Of a stretch of DNA of 64,000 nucleotides, positions 22,212 through 33,077 are shown piece by piece. This DNA is from Atkinsonella hypoxylon. Its lineage: Eukaryota > Ascomycota > Sordariomycetes > Hypocreales > Clavicipitaceae. The stretch lies in NCBI GenBank assembly GCA_000729835.1, contig JFHB01000127.1, positions 1 to 64,000 of the forward strand. The letters run 5' to 3'. Under the pieces are notes generated by a model, which was not told where the DNA came from, did not search any database, and saw only the letters and a list, made by a program, of their open reading frames with translations. The first letter of the stretch is position 1, and each line of letters opens with the position of its first letter. Both the position numbers and the translations under genes were made by a program.

Positions 22212-22651
22212 ATGTCGCCGCCCAAGCTGACCATCGTGCCGCCCCTGCTCAACACCGCCTGTCCCTGGGCCACGACGCAATCCGACCTCGCAGCCCTGCT
22301 CGCCAGCCCGTCCACCGGCACCATCACCACCCGGACAAGCCTCCTCGACGGCTTCGCCCACGACCACACCATCCACCAGCACCGCTTCCTCAACCCGTCA
22401 ACCCATCGGCCTCTGTGCCCTCGCTCCCCCGCCGTCCCAACCACCAGCCTCAACACCTACGGCTACAGCCCCCATCCCCTACCCCGGCGATCCCCATCGG
22501 GATTAAACTCCCGCCCTATACGTATTCCGACCAGTTTACCGCCCTGGTCGAGACGCTGGCAGGGTACGCCTCCAAGCTGAGCTTTCTCACGGCCGTGAAT
22601 ACCCTTGGGGCTTGCACGGTGGTCGAGGAGGACATCGGGACGGAGTGGTAG
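22212..22651 (+). pseudogene. Broken class 1A dihydroorotate dehydrogenase
   Basis: From ATG 22212 the frame reads a recognisable N-terminus of the cytosolic, fumarate-type dihydroorotate dehydrogenase family (PPLLNTACPWATT, TGTITTRTSLLDGFAHD, SLNTYGYSPHPL). Near 22475-22490 the similarity jumps to another frame and resumes at IPIGIKLPPYTYSDQ and LTAVNTLGACTVVEED, which in intact proteins lies roughly 100 residues later. The missing interval would contain the NLSCPN-like segment with the catalytic Cys and FMN contacts. The frame then stops after GTEW, so the C-terminal half of the barrel is also absent. Frame shift, internal loss and truncation together make it a pseudogene. Unlike the repeats further right it is GC-rich with no transition damage, so it decayed by deletion. 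Pyrimidine synthesis must rely on another copy or on the mitochondrial enzyme. Confidence 0.78.
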
Positions 22652-23188
22652 CTTGTGTACATTTTTGGTTTCATACGGCATGGTCTGAGAAGAGAGCCTT
22701 GATGTGGCTTTCACTGGCCCAGGGGGAAAAGAAAAGAAAAGAAAAGAGGTGGAATGCCATTTTTCTTCCCTGTAGTAGATAGACTGCGGGTAGTGGTATG
22801 GAACGACTGACAATCTACACAGAAAGGTTCTATGCGGAAGGCTACGAAAAGGGGTACAAGTGAGCACGAAAAGATTCCCTTCAAGACGAAGCGTCCGGTC
22901 AGAACATTCGCATAATGACACAACACCGTAATAGTTTTGAACATCGCTTATATTCAATCTACTTTATACCATCCACAGTAGTTTGCCTCGTAAGCCAATA
23001 CATCCGCAAGGTATACGAAATCATTTCCAAAACACCTATCCAAAGCGACCCGACGAGGGTCATAAGTCCGTTCTTTGTGTAAAATAACTCCCAACCTTTT
23101 ACCTTCCCCGAACATTCGCCAAATCATCCTGATCTCATAGAGTAAAAAGTCATACCGGTAAATCATACGAATATTTGAAGATCTGACT
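22652..23188. other. Tail-to-tail gap between DHODH relic and fusion gene
   Basis: About 540 bp of 3' flanking sequence, including a repeated 'aaaag' purine patch near 22728-22746. Short frames on the minus strand here are shadows or readthrough of the fusion gene's 3' end. No gene was seen, although any missing DHODH C-terminus would be expected here and is absent. Confidence 0.5.
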
Positions 23189-26077
23189 TCACGAAAGCGA
23201 CGGTGACTGTATTCCTTCACTATTCTCGGTATATGTCTGCGATAATTTTCGTCGCTCGATTTCTTTGACGTCAAAATGTCTAGATATCTTCCACCATTTG
23301 CCTCCCGATTTCTTGCCAGGTAGTTGAGCGCTATTTTGTCGACTCTGCAGCGCAGAATTGTCTGAACGAGCCTCGTCATCTTGCTGCATCGCATCGCGAA
23401 CGTCAGGATTCGGGTCAACCATAAGTTTGGCACTTCGAGAAGTCATTAGAAATAAAGGATACACCACCATTGCAGCTTGGAGGGCGATAATGACAATATA
23501 TGCTGTCTGGACGCTGCCACCGTTGCGGATCACGCCGTACATGATGAAGGGAAAGAAGGCAGGACCAGAGCCACCCATGGTGATGAATGCTGCGGCGCGC
23601 TTCGTGCGTCGCCCCTGGCCACGAAGGCCGATGGCAAACATGAGTGGCCAGATGGGACCCTCAGCAAAGTAGAAGAGCACGACAGGAACCACAAGTATCT
23701 CAGCGTTCGCAGGATGCAACACAACTGGAAGGAGAGAGAATAGAAAGCATAGCCCCACGAATATCAAGAGAAGAGTGCGAGGCTGCGGAAGCCGGCGGTT
23801 CGAAACCGAAAGGTACGTGATACTTGCAGCAAGAAGTCGTGAAAGCGCAAATGCGGTGTGACCAACGAGCAGATAATTAGGGATCGACAGAGATAGACCA
23901 GGTGGTTTGTCCGGGTCGTGCGCCGAGCCAGAGGACGTACTGCCAGATACAGAGCCAGAACCAGTCGGGTCACCACCTGGAAGAATCGACACGAGGAGGC
24001 TGCGGAAGTAGATGCTGTTGCTTTCTTGGCCAGCCACGTACATGTACTGCGCAAAGACAGCCAACGCGAGACTGACTGTTCGAAGCTGAAGCCCACCGAT
24101 ACTCCGTTGCTGAGGATCCAGCGGCAATTTATTGGCGGCGGCTTCCAGCTCACCATCGCTGACTTCTGGTAGAGGCATATAGAAGAAGACTAAGCCCAGT
24201 GCAACGCATAAAAGCGTGATGCCCAGGTAGGTCCACTGAACGTTGATGAGAGTTGTGCTTGAGGACGCAGCCATGCTCTCCCGACTAATTCCAGTGAAGA
24301 ATACCTTCTCAGCCAACAGCCCACTGACGACGCTCCCAGCGCCTTGTACCGCTTGAGCCAGGAGAATTCTCGTCTCACCGTACTCCGGTGGTCCACACAG
24401 TATCATGAAGGAGTTGGCTGCCGCTTCAAGGATCGAAAGGCCGAATCCAACCACGAAGCTACTCAACATGTATCCACCATACGAGTTGGTCACAGCTGAC
24501 GGCCAGAAGATGATTGTGCCTACGCCGTATATGCACAAGCCCACGATGAACGTTACTTTGTAGCCACCGACATGTTCCGCATCTTTCCTTCCATGACGGT
24601 GCAACCGGTAATGCTCATCTCGTCTCAGAAGCCATTCGCCGACGAGAAGTGGTCCGAAAAAGTATCCGCCCCCAAAATACGCACTGGTAAGACCGAGGGT
24701 CTGCGCATCCGTCATGTTGTTTATAACGCCAATCGCATTGTTCAACGTGTTTAGAAGGCCATACGAGATGCCCCAAAGAAAGAAAAGAATGACAACGATT
24801 GTGCAGAACTTGAAGGACTCGGCAGCATTGGCTCGCAACATACTCTTGGGCTTCGTCATGTTTACGAAACCAAAGTATATCCCATTTTCAACCGAGGTTG
24901 TTGACACAGTAGCATTTGTCTGGGCTCTAGTTACCACCGGTATATCCTCATGCGTGCTTCCGCCCCAGCTTCTCATATTAGGGCTAGTAAGAAACTCCAT
25001 GACGCTCATGGGCTCGTTTTCGGATTTCTGATCTTTGTCCGCGGTGCTTCCGCCATTACTTTCAGATTCTGGCGCGGCCACAGAACCCTGCGCCATGCTC
25101 GGGGAGTGTCGAGTAGGCGGAATGTCGGGATCACTGGTTGACTTGAGAGTTTTCGTGAATCGGGCTCCGTGGTGGTCGTGAAGCATGGCAGGTAGCAATT
25201 TGAGAATCAGCGGTTTGAGGGTGGGTATACAGGCACAGGCCATTCCAATGTTCACTTCAACCGCGCTCCACATGAATGAAAGAGAAGCGTTCCAAGCGAA
25301 ATCGAGACTTCCTCCGAAGCGTGAATATGGGTCGTTCGAAGAGTTGGCTGGTACGTCAGTGATAGCTCGTTGCAGGTAGTAAACACGTACCACGTCGACG
25401 ATTGTGACAAAGATACCGAGTGAGAATGTAACGATCAGGATCGCTTTCTGTCGTGTGGGTAGTCGCATTCCCGTTAGAACCAGTATAGGTAGTGTCAATA
25501 TGGCGAGATCGGTGACAATGTTGACAGGGGCAGCACATATGAATTCAGTGAGTATAGGAATGCACCGTGCTGCATTGCTTATCTCCGCCATCCAAGCCGC
25601 AGCAACGGGATTGCACTGAAAGATATTCATAAAAGTGAGAACGGAGCCAGCAATATTGACGATGGCCAGCGTTGCCCATGATGCGTATCGGAGAACGACT
25701 TGAGTATTTTTGGCTAAGCGTAGGTAAAATATGAGTATGCTTGTCTTGGTCGCCATCAGCGCAGGGTTATATAATATTGAAAAAACATATTCGGCACGCC
25801 GTAATTTCGACCAGTCGGCGTCACTGATATTCGTGTCATGTTTCCCCAAACCGACAGTCACACCAAAGTCTATCGAGAATGAGAGGGAAAAGGCCAGGAG
25901 CCAGGCCAGTATCATGACTCTATCATCCCAAGTGACCCGCCGTACAATGAAATACCTGCAAATCATGCGGGCGCCGACGAAGACTGAGGCCAATATCAAG
26001 GTTGCTGTTGTGACGGCGAAGACAGCGGGGCCGCGATTCGGCACTGGCCCATGGTCTTCTGCCGAAGTAGAAGACAT
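23189..26077 (-). CDS. PTH11-like rhodopsin-domain receptor fused to FucP-like MFS transporter
   Basis: One uninterrupted 962-residue frame from ATG 26077 with no splice sites needed. Residues about 15-300 are a fungal rhodopsin-domain (PTH11-like) seven-helix unit: ARMICRYFIVRRVTWDD near 36-52, LGKHDTNIS after helix 2, a long extracellular loop, and IVTDLAILTLPILVLTGMRLPTRQK near 187-211. Residues about 300-415 are a polar linker with SVMEFLTSPNM. Residues about 419-915 are an MFS transporter like the L-fucose/glucose permease branch (FFLWGISYGLLNTLNN, DAQTLGLTSAYFGGGYFFGPL, LAQAVQGAGSVVSGLLAEK). A charged tail follows. The receptor half resembles proteins thought to sense surface or nutrient cues at the plasma membrane; the transporter half would carry a sugar or similar solute. 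Coupling of the two is inference. No CFEM cysteine domain is present. Confidence 0.86.
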   Translation of the reverse strand: MSSTSAEDHGPVPNRGPAVFAVTTATLILASVFVGARMICRYFIVRRVTWDDRVMILAWLLAFSLSFSIDFGVTVGLGKHDTNISDADWSKLRRAEYVFSILYNPALMATKTSILIFYLRLAKNTQVVLRYASWATLAIVNIAGSVLTFMNIFQCNPVAAAWMAEISNAARCIPILTEFICAAPVNIVTDLAILTLPILVLTGMRLPTRQKAILIVTFSLGIFVTIVDVVRVYYLQRAITDVPANSSNDPYSRFGGSLDFAWNASLSFMWSAVEVNIGMACACIPTLKPLILKLLPAMLHDHHGARFTKTLKSTSDPDIPPTRHSPSMAQGSVAAPESESNGGSTADKDQKSENEPMSVMEFLTSPNMRSWGGSTHEDIPVVTRAQTNATVSTTSVENGIYFGFVNMTKPKSMLRANAAESFKFCTIVVILFFLWGISYGLLNTLNNAIGVINNMTDAQTLGLTSAYFGGGYFFGPLLVGEWLLRRDEHYRLHRHGRKDAEHVGGYKVTFIVGLCIYGVGTIIFWPSAVTNSYGGYMLSSFVVGFGLSILEAAANSFMILCGPPEYGETRILLAQAVQGAGSVVSGLLAEKVFFTGISRESMAASSSTTLINVQWTYLGITLLCVALGLVFFYMPLPEVSDGELEAAANKLPLDPQQRSIGGLQLRTVSLALAVFAQYMYVAGQESNSIYFRSLLVSILPGGDPTGSGSVSGSTSSGSAHDPDKPPGLSLSIPNYLLVGHTAFALSRLLAASITYLSVSNRRLPQPRTLLLIFVGLCFLFSLLPVVLHPANAEILVVPVVLFYFAEGPIWPLMFAIGLRGQGRRTKRAAAFITMGGSGPAFFPFIMYGVIRNGGSVQTAYIVIIALQAAMVVYPLFLMTSRSAKLMVDPNPDVRDAMQQDDEARSDNSALQSRQNSAQLPGKKSGGKWWKISRHFDVKEIERRKLSQTYTENSEGIQSPSLS

Positions 26078-27051
26078 GGCGAGGCATAGAAGCGGGCAGG
26101 CATGCAGAATGAATTGTCGTCAAGGCGGGAAACTGAGTCGACGGAGAGGCTCTAGTGACGAATCTTGTCGTAGGCGATGGACAGAGTCGGCGCGAACATG
26201 TTTGTGTCTGAAATGAGAAGAGAAAATGATGGGTATTTTTGTAGTTCTGTTAAGCTTTCGGTCCTTGTAGCGGTTGCAAACCATAAGACGACATGGAGCT
26301 TTTAGAGTCAAAGCCCGGGTTCCGTTGGACCGTAAAGCGAAGGCTGTGGTTTGAGTCGTGAGGGACTAAGGAGACACTCCAAAGTTCTAGGCCTGGTCAG
26401 AAGACGTCGAGATTTGAGACGCCGCTGAAGCAAAATGTCAATGTACCTTCGTTATATGGTAAGAGTGAGAGGACAAAGTGAATGTCCTGCGCCTTGTCAA
26501 TCCTGAAATCTCGACCTCAAGCTTTCGGCGGGGTGCTCCACTCGTCGCCACTCGGTGGCAGTGGCGGCAGTAGTGTCGCGTAATTGAGTGACTCTGCTCT
26601 CGAGTTGACGATAATTGTGTGGTTGTATGTGAAATAATCTGGGTGGAAAAGCAGCAGCAAGGCCAAGCAAGCGGGGGCGCAGCCAGTTCGATTGCTAGAC
26701 AAAGACGTGCGCACCAGTTTAGTCTGGGAAGAGCGACGCCTTCAAACTCAGGGTCAAAAGCATATCGTGATGAAATGTCGAGGCCAATGAAAGAGAGTGT
26801 GTACTAGTAGCGGATCAAGATGAGCCGAATACGGTGTGGCCAAGAATCGTGCGTGCCGACTAGAATGGGTGCCTGCGAGGCGGCAGCTTTTTGGCAAAGA
26901 AGAGACGGTGATGTGACGCACCGACTCAGAAGCAAGAACGACCCGTGCCTTTACATTTATTATTTACTTGCCATGCTGCGATATGCGGACATGCGCATCG
27001 CATCAGCGAAAGCATAACTAAGCACGAGGCATACAGAGTACGGAGTACATC

Positions 27052-27076
27052 TACCTAGTACCTAGGTAGGTAGGTA
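27052..27076. repeat. TAGG/CCTA array with palindromic core
   Basis: Contains TACCTAGGTA at 27059-27068 followed by two further TAGG units. It is intergenic. Confidence 0.8.
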
Positions 27077-27186
27077 GTTATATCATGTCCATAATAATGA
27101 GGCGCCGCTCGGGTACCGGCCCACTTTTCCTCCCCGGTGCATGGGACGACTTCATGTGACCCGCGGTAGCCAATAATTGATCATAC

Positions 27187-27206
27187 CTACCTAGGTACCT
27201 AGGTAG
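27187..27206. repeat. TAGG/CCTA palindrome, 20 bp
   Basis: Perfect palindrome CTACCTAGGTACCTAGGTAG, built from the same tetranucleotide as the other copies, about 110 bp from the previous one. Confidence 0.85.
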
Positions 27207-30048
27207 CTACTAGATAGTCATAGCAGCTCTAAGCAGCTAGCTAATGTATAGACACCCATTAGTCTGCTTTTAACCCCATCGATAATGCAGTAAGGAATTC
27301 TTCTCAGTAGGGCTGTGAAACGGGTGATGGAGCCCAGACTTGTATGACTACTGCTCCTATAGTATGTGTTTATATGTGAACTAATGTATCCTCTACTGCA
27401 AAATTTTAATTGGCTAACAAAGTGGATCGAGCGGCGAATATAGCCTTGCTATGGATATTAAAGAGACAGGGAGTACACAAATACTTACACATCAATATAA
27501 GGCGGGGCGGAAAAAAGATAAAAGAATACCTACCCCGTATACAGGGTTGACAATCAAAGATTTAAGATTTTAAAAGATTCAACCCAACAATAGTCCAGTC
27601 GACGGCAACGACAAGACGTCGGCGTTGCTTGGTTTCTGGAGCTTAGCTCGCTCGGTTTGCAGACCGCAGACCGCAGACTGCAATCACATGATAGCGGACC
27701 TCCCCACAATTTGGTCGCGCGCCTGCCAAAGTGTCTCGCGCTTCCATCATCCTGGCCGACACGACCCCTTATGCAATGTGCTCGGTCGGCAGGAGGGGTG
27801 ATTTGACACCCGCGTGGTTGGTGTTTTCGGGTATTATTTAGCGTGGCAAGGCGGGGTTAGCATGCATGTGGATAATGTCTCATGTTTTATGTTAATGACT
27901 CACAAGTTACCAAGTAATAACTAACTATCCTGTGACCCATCTTATCTTATCCCGTCTGCATACTAGGCCTCTACCCAGCGCGCGGGTGTCAACGTACACG
28001 AGCCCGCCTGCGCCCGCCTAGGTTGGCTCGAGCAATTTGACACCCCCTTGCCTACCTACCTCTCATGTCATGCCCAAAGTCGCTCCTGCTTCAAAGCTCT
28101 GAACTCTCACCAGCAGGCTGTCGAATACGCAGTCATCAATCTGCAAACGCTAAACTCCTCCGAGAGTGCATGTAGAACACCTTCAGCACCAAGGCTGTTC
28201 CTCCGCCGCCACTGAGCCTTCTATGCAGACCACGCACAATATGACCGTAATCATGATGAATGATGAATGTCATTTAGTTTAAAGAACTTTAACTTGACCA
28301 GCCCTCACGCTGCCATCTCGCAATCCTGTCGATGATCGACGCGATTTGGATCGCATTATATGTTTTCGAGTAATCAGGCTATTCTCCTTCGTAGCATACA
28401 TAACCTACCGCCATAACCTACCGCAACCTACCGCTAATCGACGATTTGTTGTGAGACGCTTTGCGGGGGAATTTGGGGGCGTCATGATGAACGCCTCTGG
28501 CGTTGGTGAAGGCGTCCGCCACTTTATGGGGATGTTCCCGGGGGACTAGCCTGGGCTATTCAGGCATGGCTACTCCAGGGGCCCCAAGGTACTGACAGAT
28601 TGCTCGAGACATCGTGGCCACCCGTACCACCATCAACAGGGACGTGATGTCCCATTTAATTTGGCGGCCGCGCGCCGCCAGTACCACGACTCCATATGCA
28701 GTACCTGTGTTCATAACGAACTTGTCATAGTTATCATTTCGTAAGGTCTGGCTAGCTTACTTGGCACCTCCATGATGGAATTCGCGGAGCCATGGCCGTG
28801 ATTGACAAGCACTGCCTAACACTGCGGTATTTCCAGTTTTCCATTCAAAGTCTCCCATTTTTTTCCAACTGGCTAATGAGTTTAGTTTACAACGTGCCGG
28901 GGCTAATGTCATGGCTCCAACGGATTGCAGTCTCCGGGGTACAATATGCAGGAGAGACGGGATGCAGGATTTGTACAGAGGAATGTAAGTTACAGACTTG
29001 CCCCAAACTGTGCACGCTAACGGCTAAATCCAAGTCGATTGGGAGCGCGGACTAAAGTGTGCCGTGTGCCGAATGACCTCATATTTCCAGTTTCAGGAGA
29101 CCATATGGGAATTGATGCGCGCACTCTGTATACTCTCACGTCGGTCCACGTAGAGGCAAAGACAGCAACTGTCCGGCACCTGATAACTGTATACATGGCT
29201 GTTCAATATTCTGGCGCTCCGCATGCCATCAAATCGGGGTCAGACGACATTTCATACACTATGAAGGGACATAGTTCTTATGGCTGACCAGACCACTTAC
29301 GTTGGTTTTCGATCTCTGCGTGTCAAGTTGAGAGACTTGAGAATAGAAGCGATTCTGCACACTATCACATTATCTGATTTGTTGAGTCTTCCCTTTTACA
29401 CAGAGTGTGTGAGAGTGACATTGCAGAGATCAACCTTCACAACACCACATTTAAGCAGGTCGACTTTGTCCACACCAAAAAAACAGCTCTCGACTGCGGC
29501 TTGGACATAGATAGTCATTTTAGGTAATTGATGTTGCCAGAATTAACAAAGTTGGTTCCCCAGCCGGCATTGTTATTAAAGACTGCGTGATAGAGATCTT
29601 TGGATGTGGTGGACCATTAAGCCAAGCGTTTCCGGCAGTTTCGGCCCTCCCTCACGCAACTTTAATGCCAAAGTGCCGTGTTTCGTCTTTCAACATGGGG
29701 TTTGAACCGGAAAAGTGACAGATTTAGACAGCAGGGCGGCGAATTTTTGCTCAACCAAACAATCCCCTTTGGGAAATAGTTCATGAGTGAGTTGGTCTCT
29801 CCAAGTGCAGTCATTCAATTGCCCAGGCATATAGTACATAAGCTTGGCGTGTTATATGCCCAGACGCAAGCCATCAACAGTATACGTGAGAGTCATGCCC
29901 AGACTTCTGTCAACGCAGGTGACCCTCTCCCTAGGTCGGACATGGCCCACGCAAGGAGAACGAGAGTGCCAAGAGTCAAACGCAGCAAGCGCAAATAACA
30001 AGCAGCACAATTCATTGTCAAAACCGGAAACCCGGTCATTGAATACTA

Positions 30049-31239
30049 TCATCTCCCCGATAGGCTTTTTGGGGGGCAAGTTTCTTGATTCCTTTCTGTC
30101 AAGCCCGTTTCTCTAAGCGGCTCTATTCCTTCAATCTCTCCTTGCACCAACGCCTGCACGTCCAGACGCGGCCCCTGGTAGTTTCTGCGACCGTCAAAAA
30201 GCCAAGTTGTCCCTGCAATAATGAGCATGACGCCAAAGGCCACGATGCAGTAATTCATGTTGTTCGCCGTGACTGGGATTTCAGGCGGGAAGACGAAAAG
30301 CACTGTGGTTAAGATGGTCCAGAGAATGCCGATCTGAGAAATGCACGATGTTAGTTTGCCCAGCTACTAGTTATACTAGTGCAACAAACAAAATAATTAT
30401 CATCATTCTCATAGTAAAAAAAAAAAAAAAAACATACGAAACAACTTAGGAGGGAGAAAAAAAAAACACCACTCACAATGTTGAAAACCCAGCCCCAGAC
30501 CCCAGCAAGTTTGAAGCACCGATTCTCCGGCAACATTTTGCGTCCCCGAAGAACATTGATACCAGGAGGAATAGCATACGTTACCCCAAGAGCAACCACG
30601 GACGCAGAGGTGATGGCATTAAAAGTGCTGCTCGATCCCAGAAAGATGCATCCAAACACAAGCACCCAGCCGATGGTCCAGAAGAGCGCATTCAGAGGCA
30701 CCTCGAGCGTGGGATGGACTCGGGCAAAGAAGCGGCCGAAGGGCATGCCGCGGTCGCGGGCAAACGCGTAGCTCATCCGCGAACTCGTGCAGGCGAGCGT
30801 GACTGTGGTGAAGACCATACACAAGAGCGGGAAGATGAGGAGACAGGTGCTGCCGGCCTTGCTCTTGGTTGCGTCCATGAAGATCTGCAGAAGCGGGCCC
30901 CAGCGGGCGTTGAGGAGGTCGTCGGTGTTGTTGACGCAGAAGAACAGGGCGCTGAGGAAGATGAAGCCTGTGAACATGCCGATGCCGATGCAGTAGAGCA
31001 TGATCTTGGGCCCCTGGCGCTGGGGATCGGGGATCTCCTCGACCATGTGGGCGGTTGCGTCGAAGCCTGTTTGGAGTGTGGAGTGTCAGGAGTAGGTTCA
31101 AGTGTGTTTTTTATTTTATTATTATTTAGTTTGTTTATCTGCTGTAGGAAATTATAAAACTCAAAGAGGACATGACTCCAAGAGTACACAAACTTAAAGA
31201 GTACATAAGCAAACATAATCACAAACACAATCTCACACA

Positions 31240-31279
<40 letters not shown>

Positions 31280-32079
31280 GTAAAGTGAAACAAGGATATA
31301 TTCAACTTACCTGTCAATGCAAATGCACCCTGCAGCAGTCCCAGAAGCCAAGCCAGACCATCTGGCCATCCAACGTCATTGATAAACTGCCCATAGACAA
31401 ACCTGCCAGTCTGAAAGTTGGGCGACGCACAAGCCAGCACGGTAATGACAATAACGACAAACCCGGCCACAGACCAGAAGAAAGCCGCCTTTGTAAAGTA
31501 CGGCAGCAACCTGGTGAGAAAGGCATTGACGACGAGGGCGACGAGCGCAAAGGCAACGTACACGAGAAACTGGTGCCACGGCTGGGCCTCATACGCAGGA
31601 TGGAACAGACAGAGGGTATTGATGATGAAGGTACTGCCGAGCAGCGGCCCCGTGGCGCTGAGAGCAACCCATCCGCAAACGTTGATCCAGCCCGTGACGT
31701 AGCTGACGGCGCGACTGGATCCCTCCCACGACACGATGGCGGCCCAGTGGTACTGTCCGCCGGCGGTGGGATACGCGGAGAGGAACTCGGCCAGGGACGC
31801 CGCCAGGCAGAGATTGCAGACGCCGGCGACCATGAGGCCCCAGATCACGGAGCTGGAGCCTCCGGAGGGCAGGGCGAGCGGGATGGAGGCCGCGAGGGCG
31901 GTCCAGGTGTTGAGGATGGCGAAGGCCAGGCCGAGCATGGCGAGCATGGAGAAGTTGCGCTTGAGCTCCTGCTTGTGGCCCATGGCCGCGAGGGCCGCGG
32001 CGTCGTCGGCGACGATGCTGGCTCGTTTGCCATGGGTGCTGGTGCTGGGGTGGTCATGCGTGTCTGATGCTGGGTCCAT
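30049..32079 (-). CDS. APC-superfamily amino-acid/GABA-type permease
   Basis: Three exons: 32079-31311, 31066-30477 and 30333-30049, total 547 residues. Intron 1 (244 nt) has donor GTAAGT, a CTGAC branch and acceptor AACAG; the join gives FALTG-FDATAHMVEEIPDP, a signature stretch of fungal amino-acid permeases. Intron 2 (143 nt) has donor GTGAGT, branch ACTAAC and acceptor TCAG, joining VFNI-IGILWTILT. The start is ATG 32079 (MDPASDTHDHPS); upstream codons begin with TTG. Helix 1 carries LAFAILNTWTALAASIPLALPSGG and helix 3 EFLSAYPTAGGQYHWAA, typical of the UGA4/HNM1 branch, with twelve predicted helices in all. Substrates in this branch include GABA, choline and other amines, so 'amino-acid or amine permease' is as far as sequence goes. 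It sits at the plasma or vacuolar membrane. Confidence 0.87.
31242..31278. repeat. CA dinucleotide microsatellite inside an intron
   Basis: About 18 uninterrupted 'ca' units within intron 1 of the permease gene. The repeat helps explain the unusual 244-nt length of that intron. Confidence 0.9.
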
Positions 32080-33077
32080 GCCGTGCGGACAGGATGATTC
32101 CCTCGGTGTTTTGCTCAATGTGATGATGTTGTGAGGCGAATCGTGGCGGGGTAGATGGATAGATAGATATACTTCAACGGATCTTACCTTACTACGGAGT
32201 ATCTCGTCCGTAATTAGCTTAAGGACAGAATTGTCTCAGACAACCTGGAACAAGACATCTATCTAATTGGCCAATAATCCCTGCATGAGATAGCACTGAT
32301 TTGTAAATTAATTCACGGCTGGATATTATCATAGCCACGATAAGCACGGTTGACGAGCCATTGCCTGCCCGGACTTTTGTATTCCGTACCCCAGTGTAAA
32401 TGGAAATCCGGGGAAGGGACAAACCACAATCTGCCTCCACCTGTCAACTTAATTTCTCCGACCTATTTTCATACTCTGTAATTAGGGGAATGGATAGCTA
32501 AGGATCCTCTATAATATTGCTTGCCAGCTCCACCTATTATTACGTAAGCCATATAATAGACTTCAATCTTTCTTTTCAGAAGTGCATGGTTTTTAAATAT
32601 TCACCCTCAACCAATCACCATCGTACATCGAAAACAGCCAGCCCCAAGCAGACACATAGATTCCCTTCCAATCCACTGGACCACAATCCAGCCTCATGCC
32701 GGTCAAGTTTTCGTTTCCTAGATAAAAGAGATGCAAGCTGCCCTTGTAAATATGCCTAACCATATCCCGCCCGCCTACCTAGCTCTGACATGCATCTGTC
32801 CCAAAACCGCCAACACAAGTCCGCCATGACCAACATGACGCGTCACGAATGCGGCTGATTCGCCAGCATCAAGCAACGCACGTCCAACTGCGAGGCTCAG
32901 CCTCCATTGCAAAACACAGCCATGTCCAGTTCTGGTGATAGAGATTCACTACACCACTCTGTCCATATTAAACCCACCCCGCTGCCCACGGTCCCCCCCG
33001 CTCGAGGCCAACAGTTCACTTTTTACATTCTTCAATACTCGTCTCTCTGCCGAAAAAAGACCTGAAAGCCAGTCACA
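32080..33077. promoter_or_regulatory. Divergent promoter region of permease and orphan gene
   Basis: About 1 kb between divergent starts. It contains several GATA words (see 32158-32169, also near 32287 and 32493) and a pyrimidine-rich leader before the plus-strand ATG. No further gene was found. Confidence 0.5.
32158..32169. promoter_or_regulatory. Three tandem GATA sites upstream of the permease
   Basis: GATA occurs three times back to back about 80-90 bp upstream of the permease ATG. In ascomycetes the nitrogen regulator AreA/NIT2 binds HGATAR, often in clustered sites, and amino-acid permeases are common targets. Regulation by such a factor is inferred; the words are short and could be chance. 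Confidence 0.35.

Larger units (their letters stand above)
26078..30048. other. Gene-poor region of about 4 kb
   Basis: This is the longest gene-free stretch outside the AT-rich island. All open frames are under 90 codons, without domains or convincing splice joins. It contains two TAGG/CCTA palindromes (27059-27076 and 27187-27206), several 'cctacc' repeats near 28400-28430 and patches of higher AT content. It may hold promoter sequence of the fusion gene (first 500 bp) and unrecognised non-coding RNA; nothing more can be supported. Confidence 0.5.

Noticed and set aside
31285..32067. Plus-strand frame of 260 codons
   Set aside because: Antisense of permease exon 1; composition dominated by Gly/Glu/Arg from complementary GC-rich codons.
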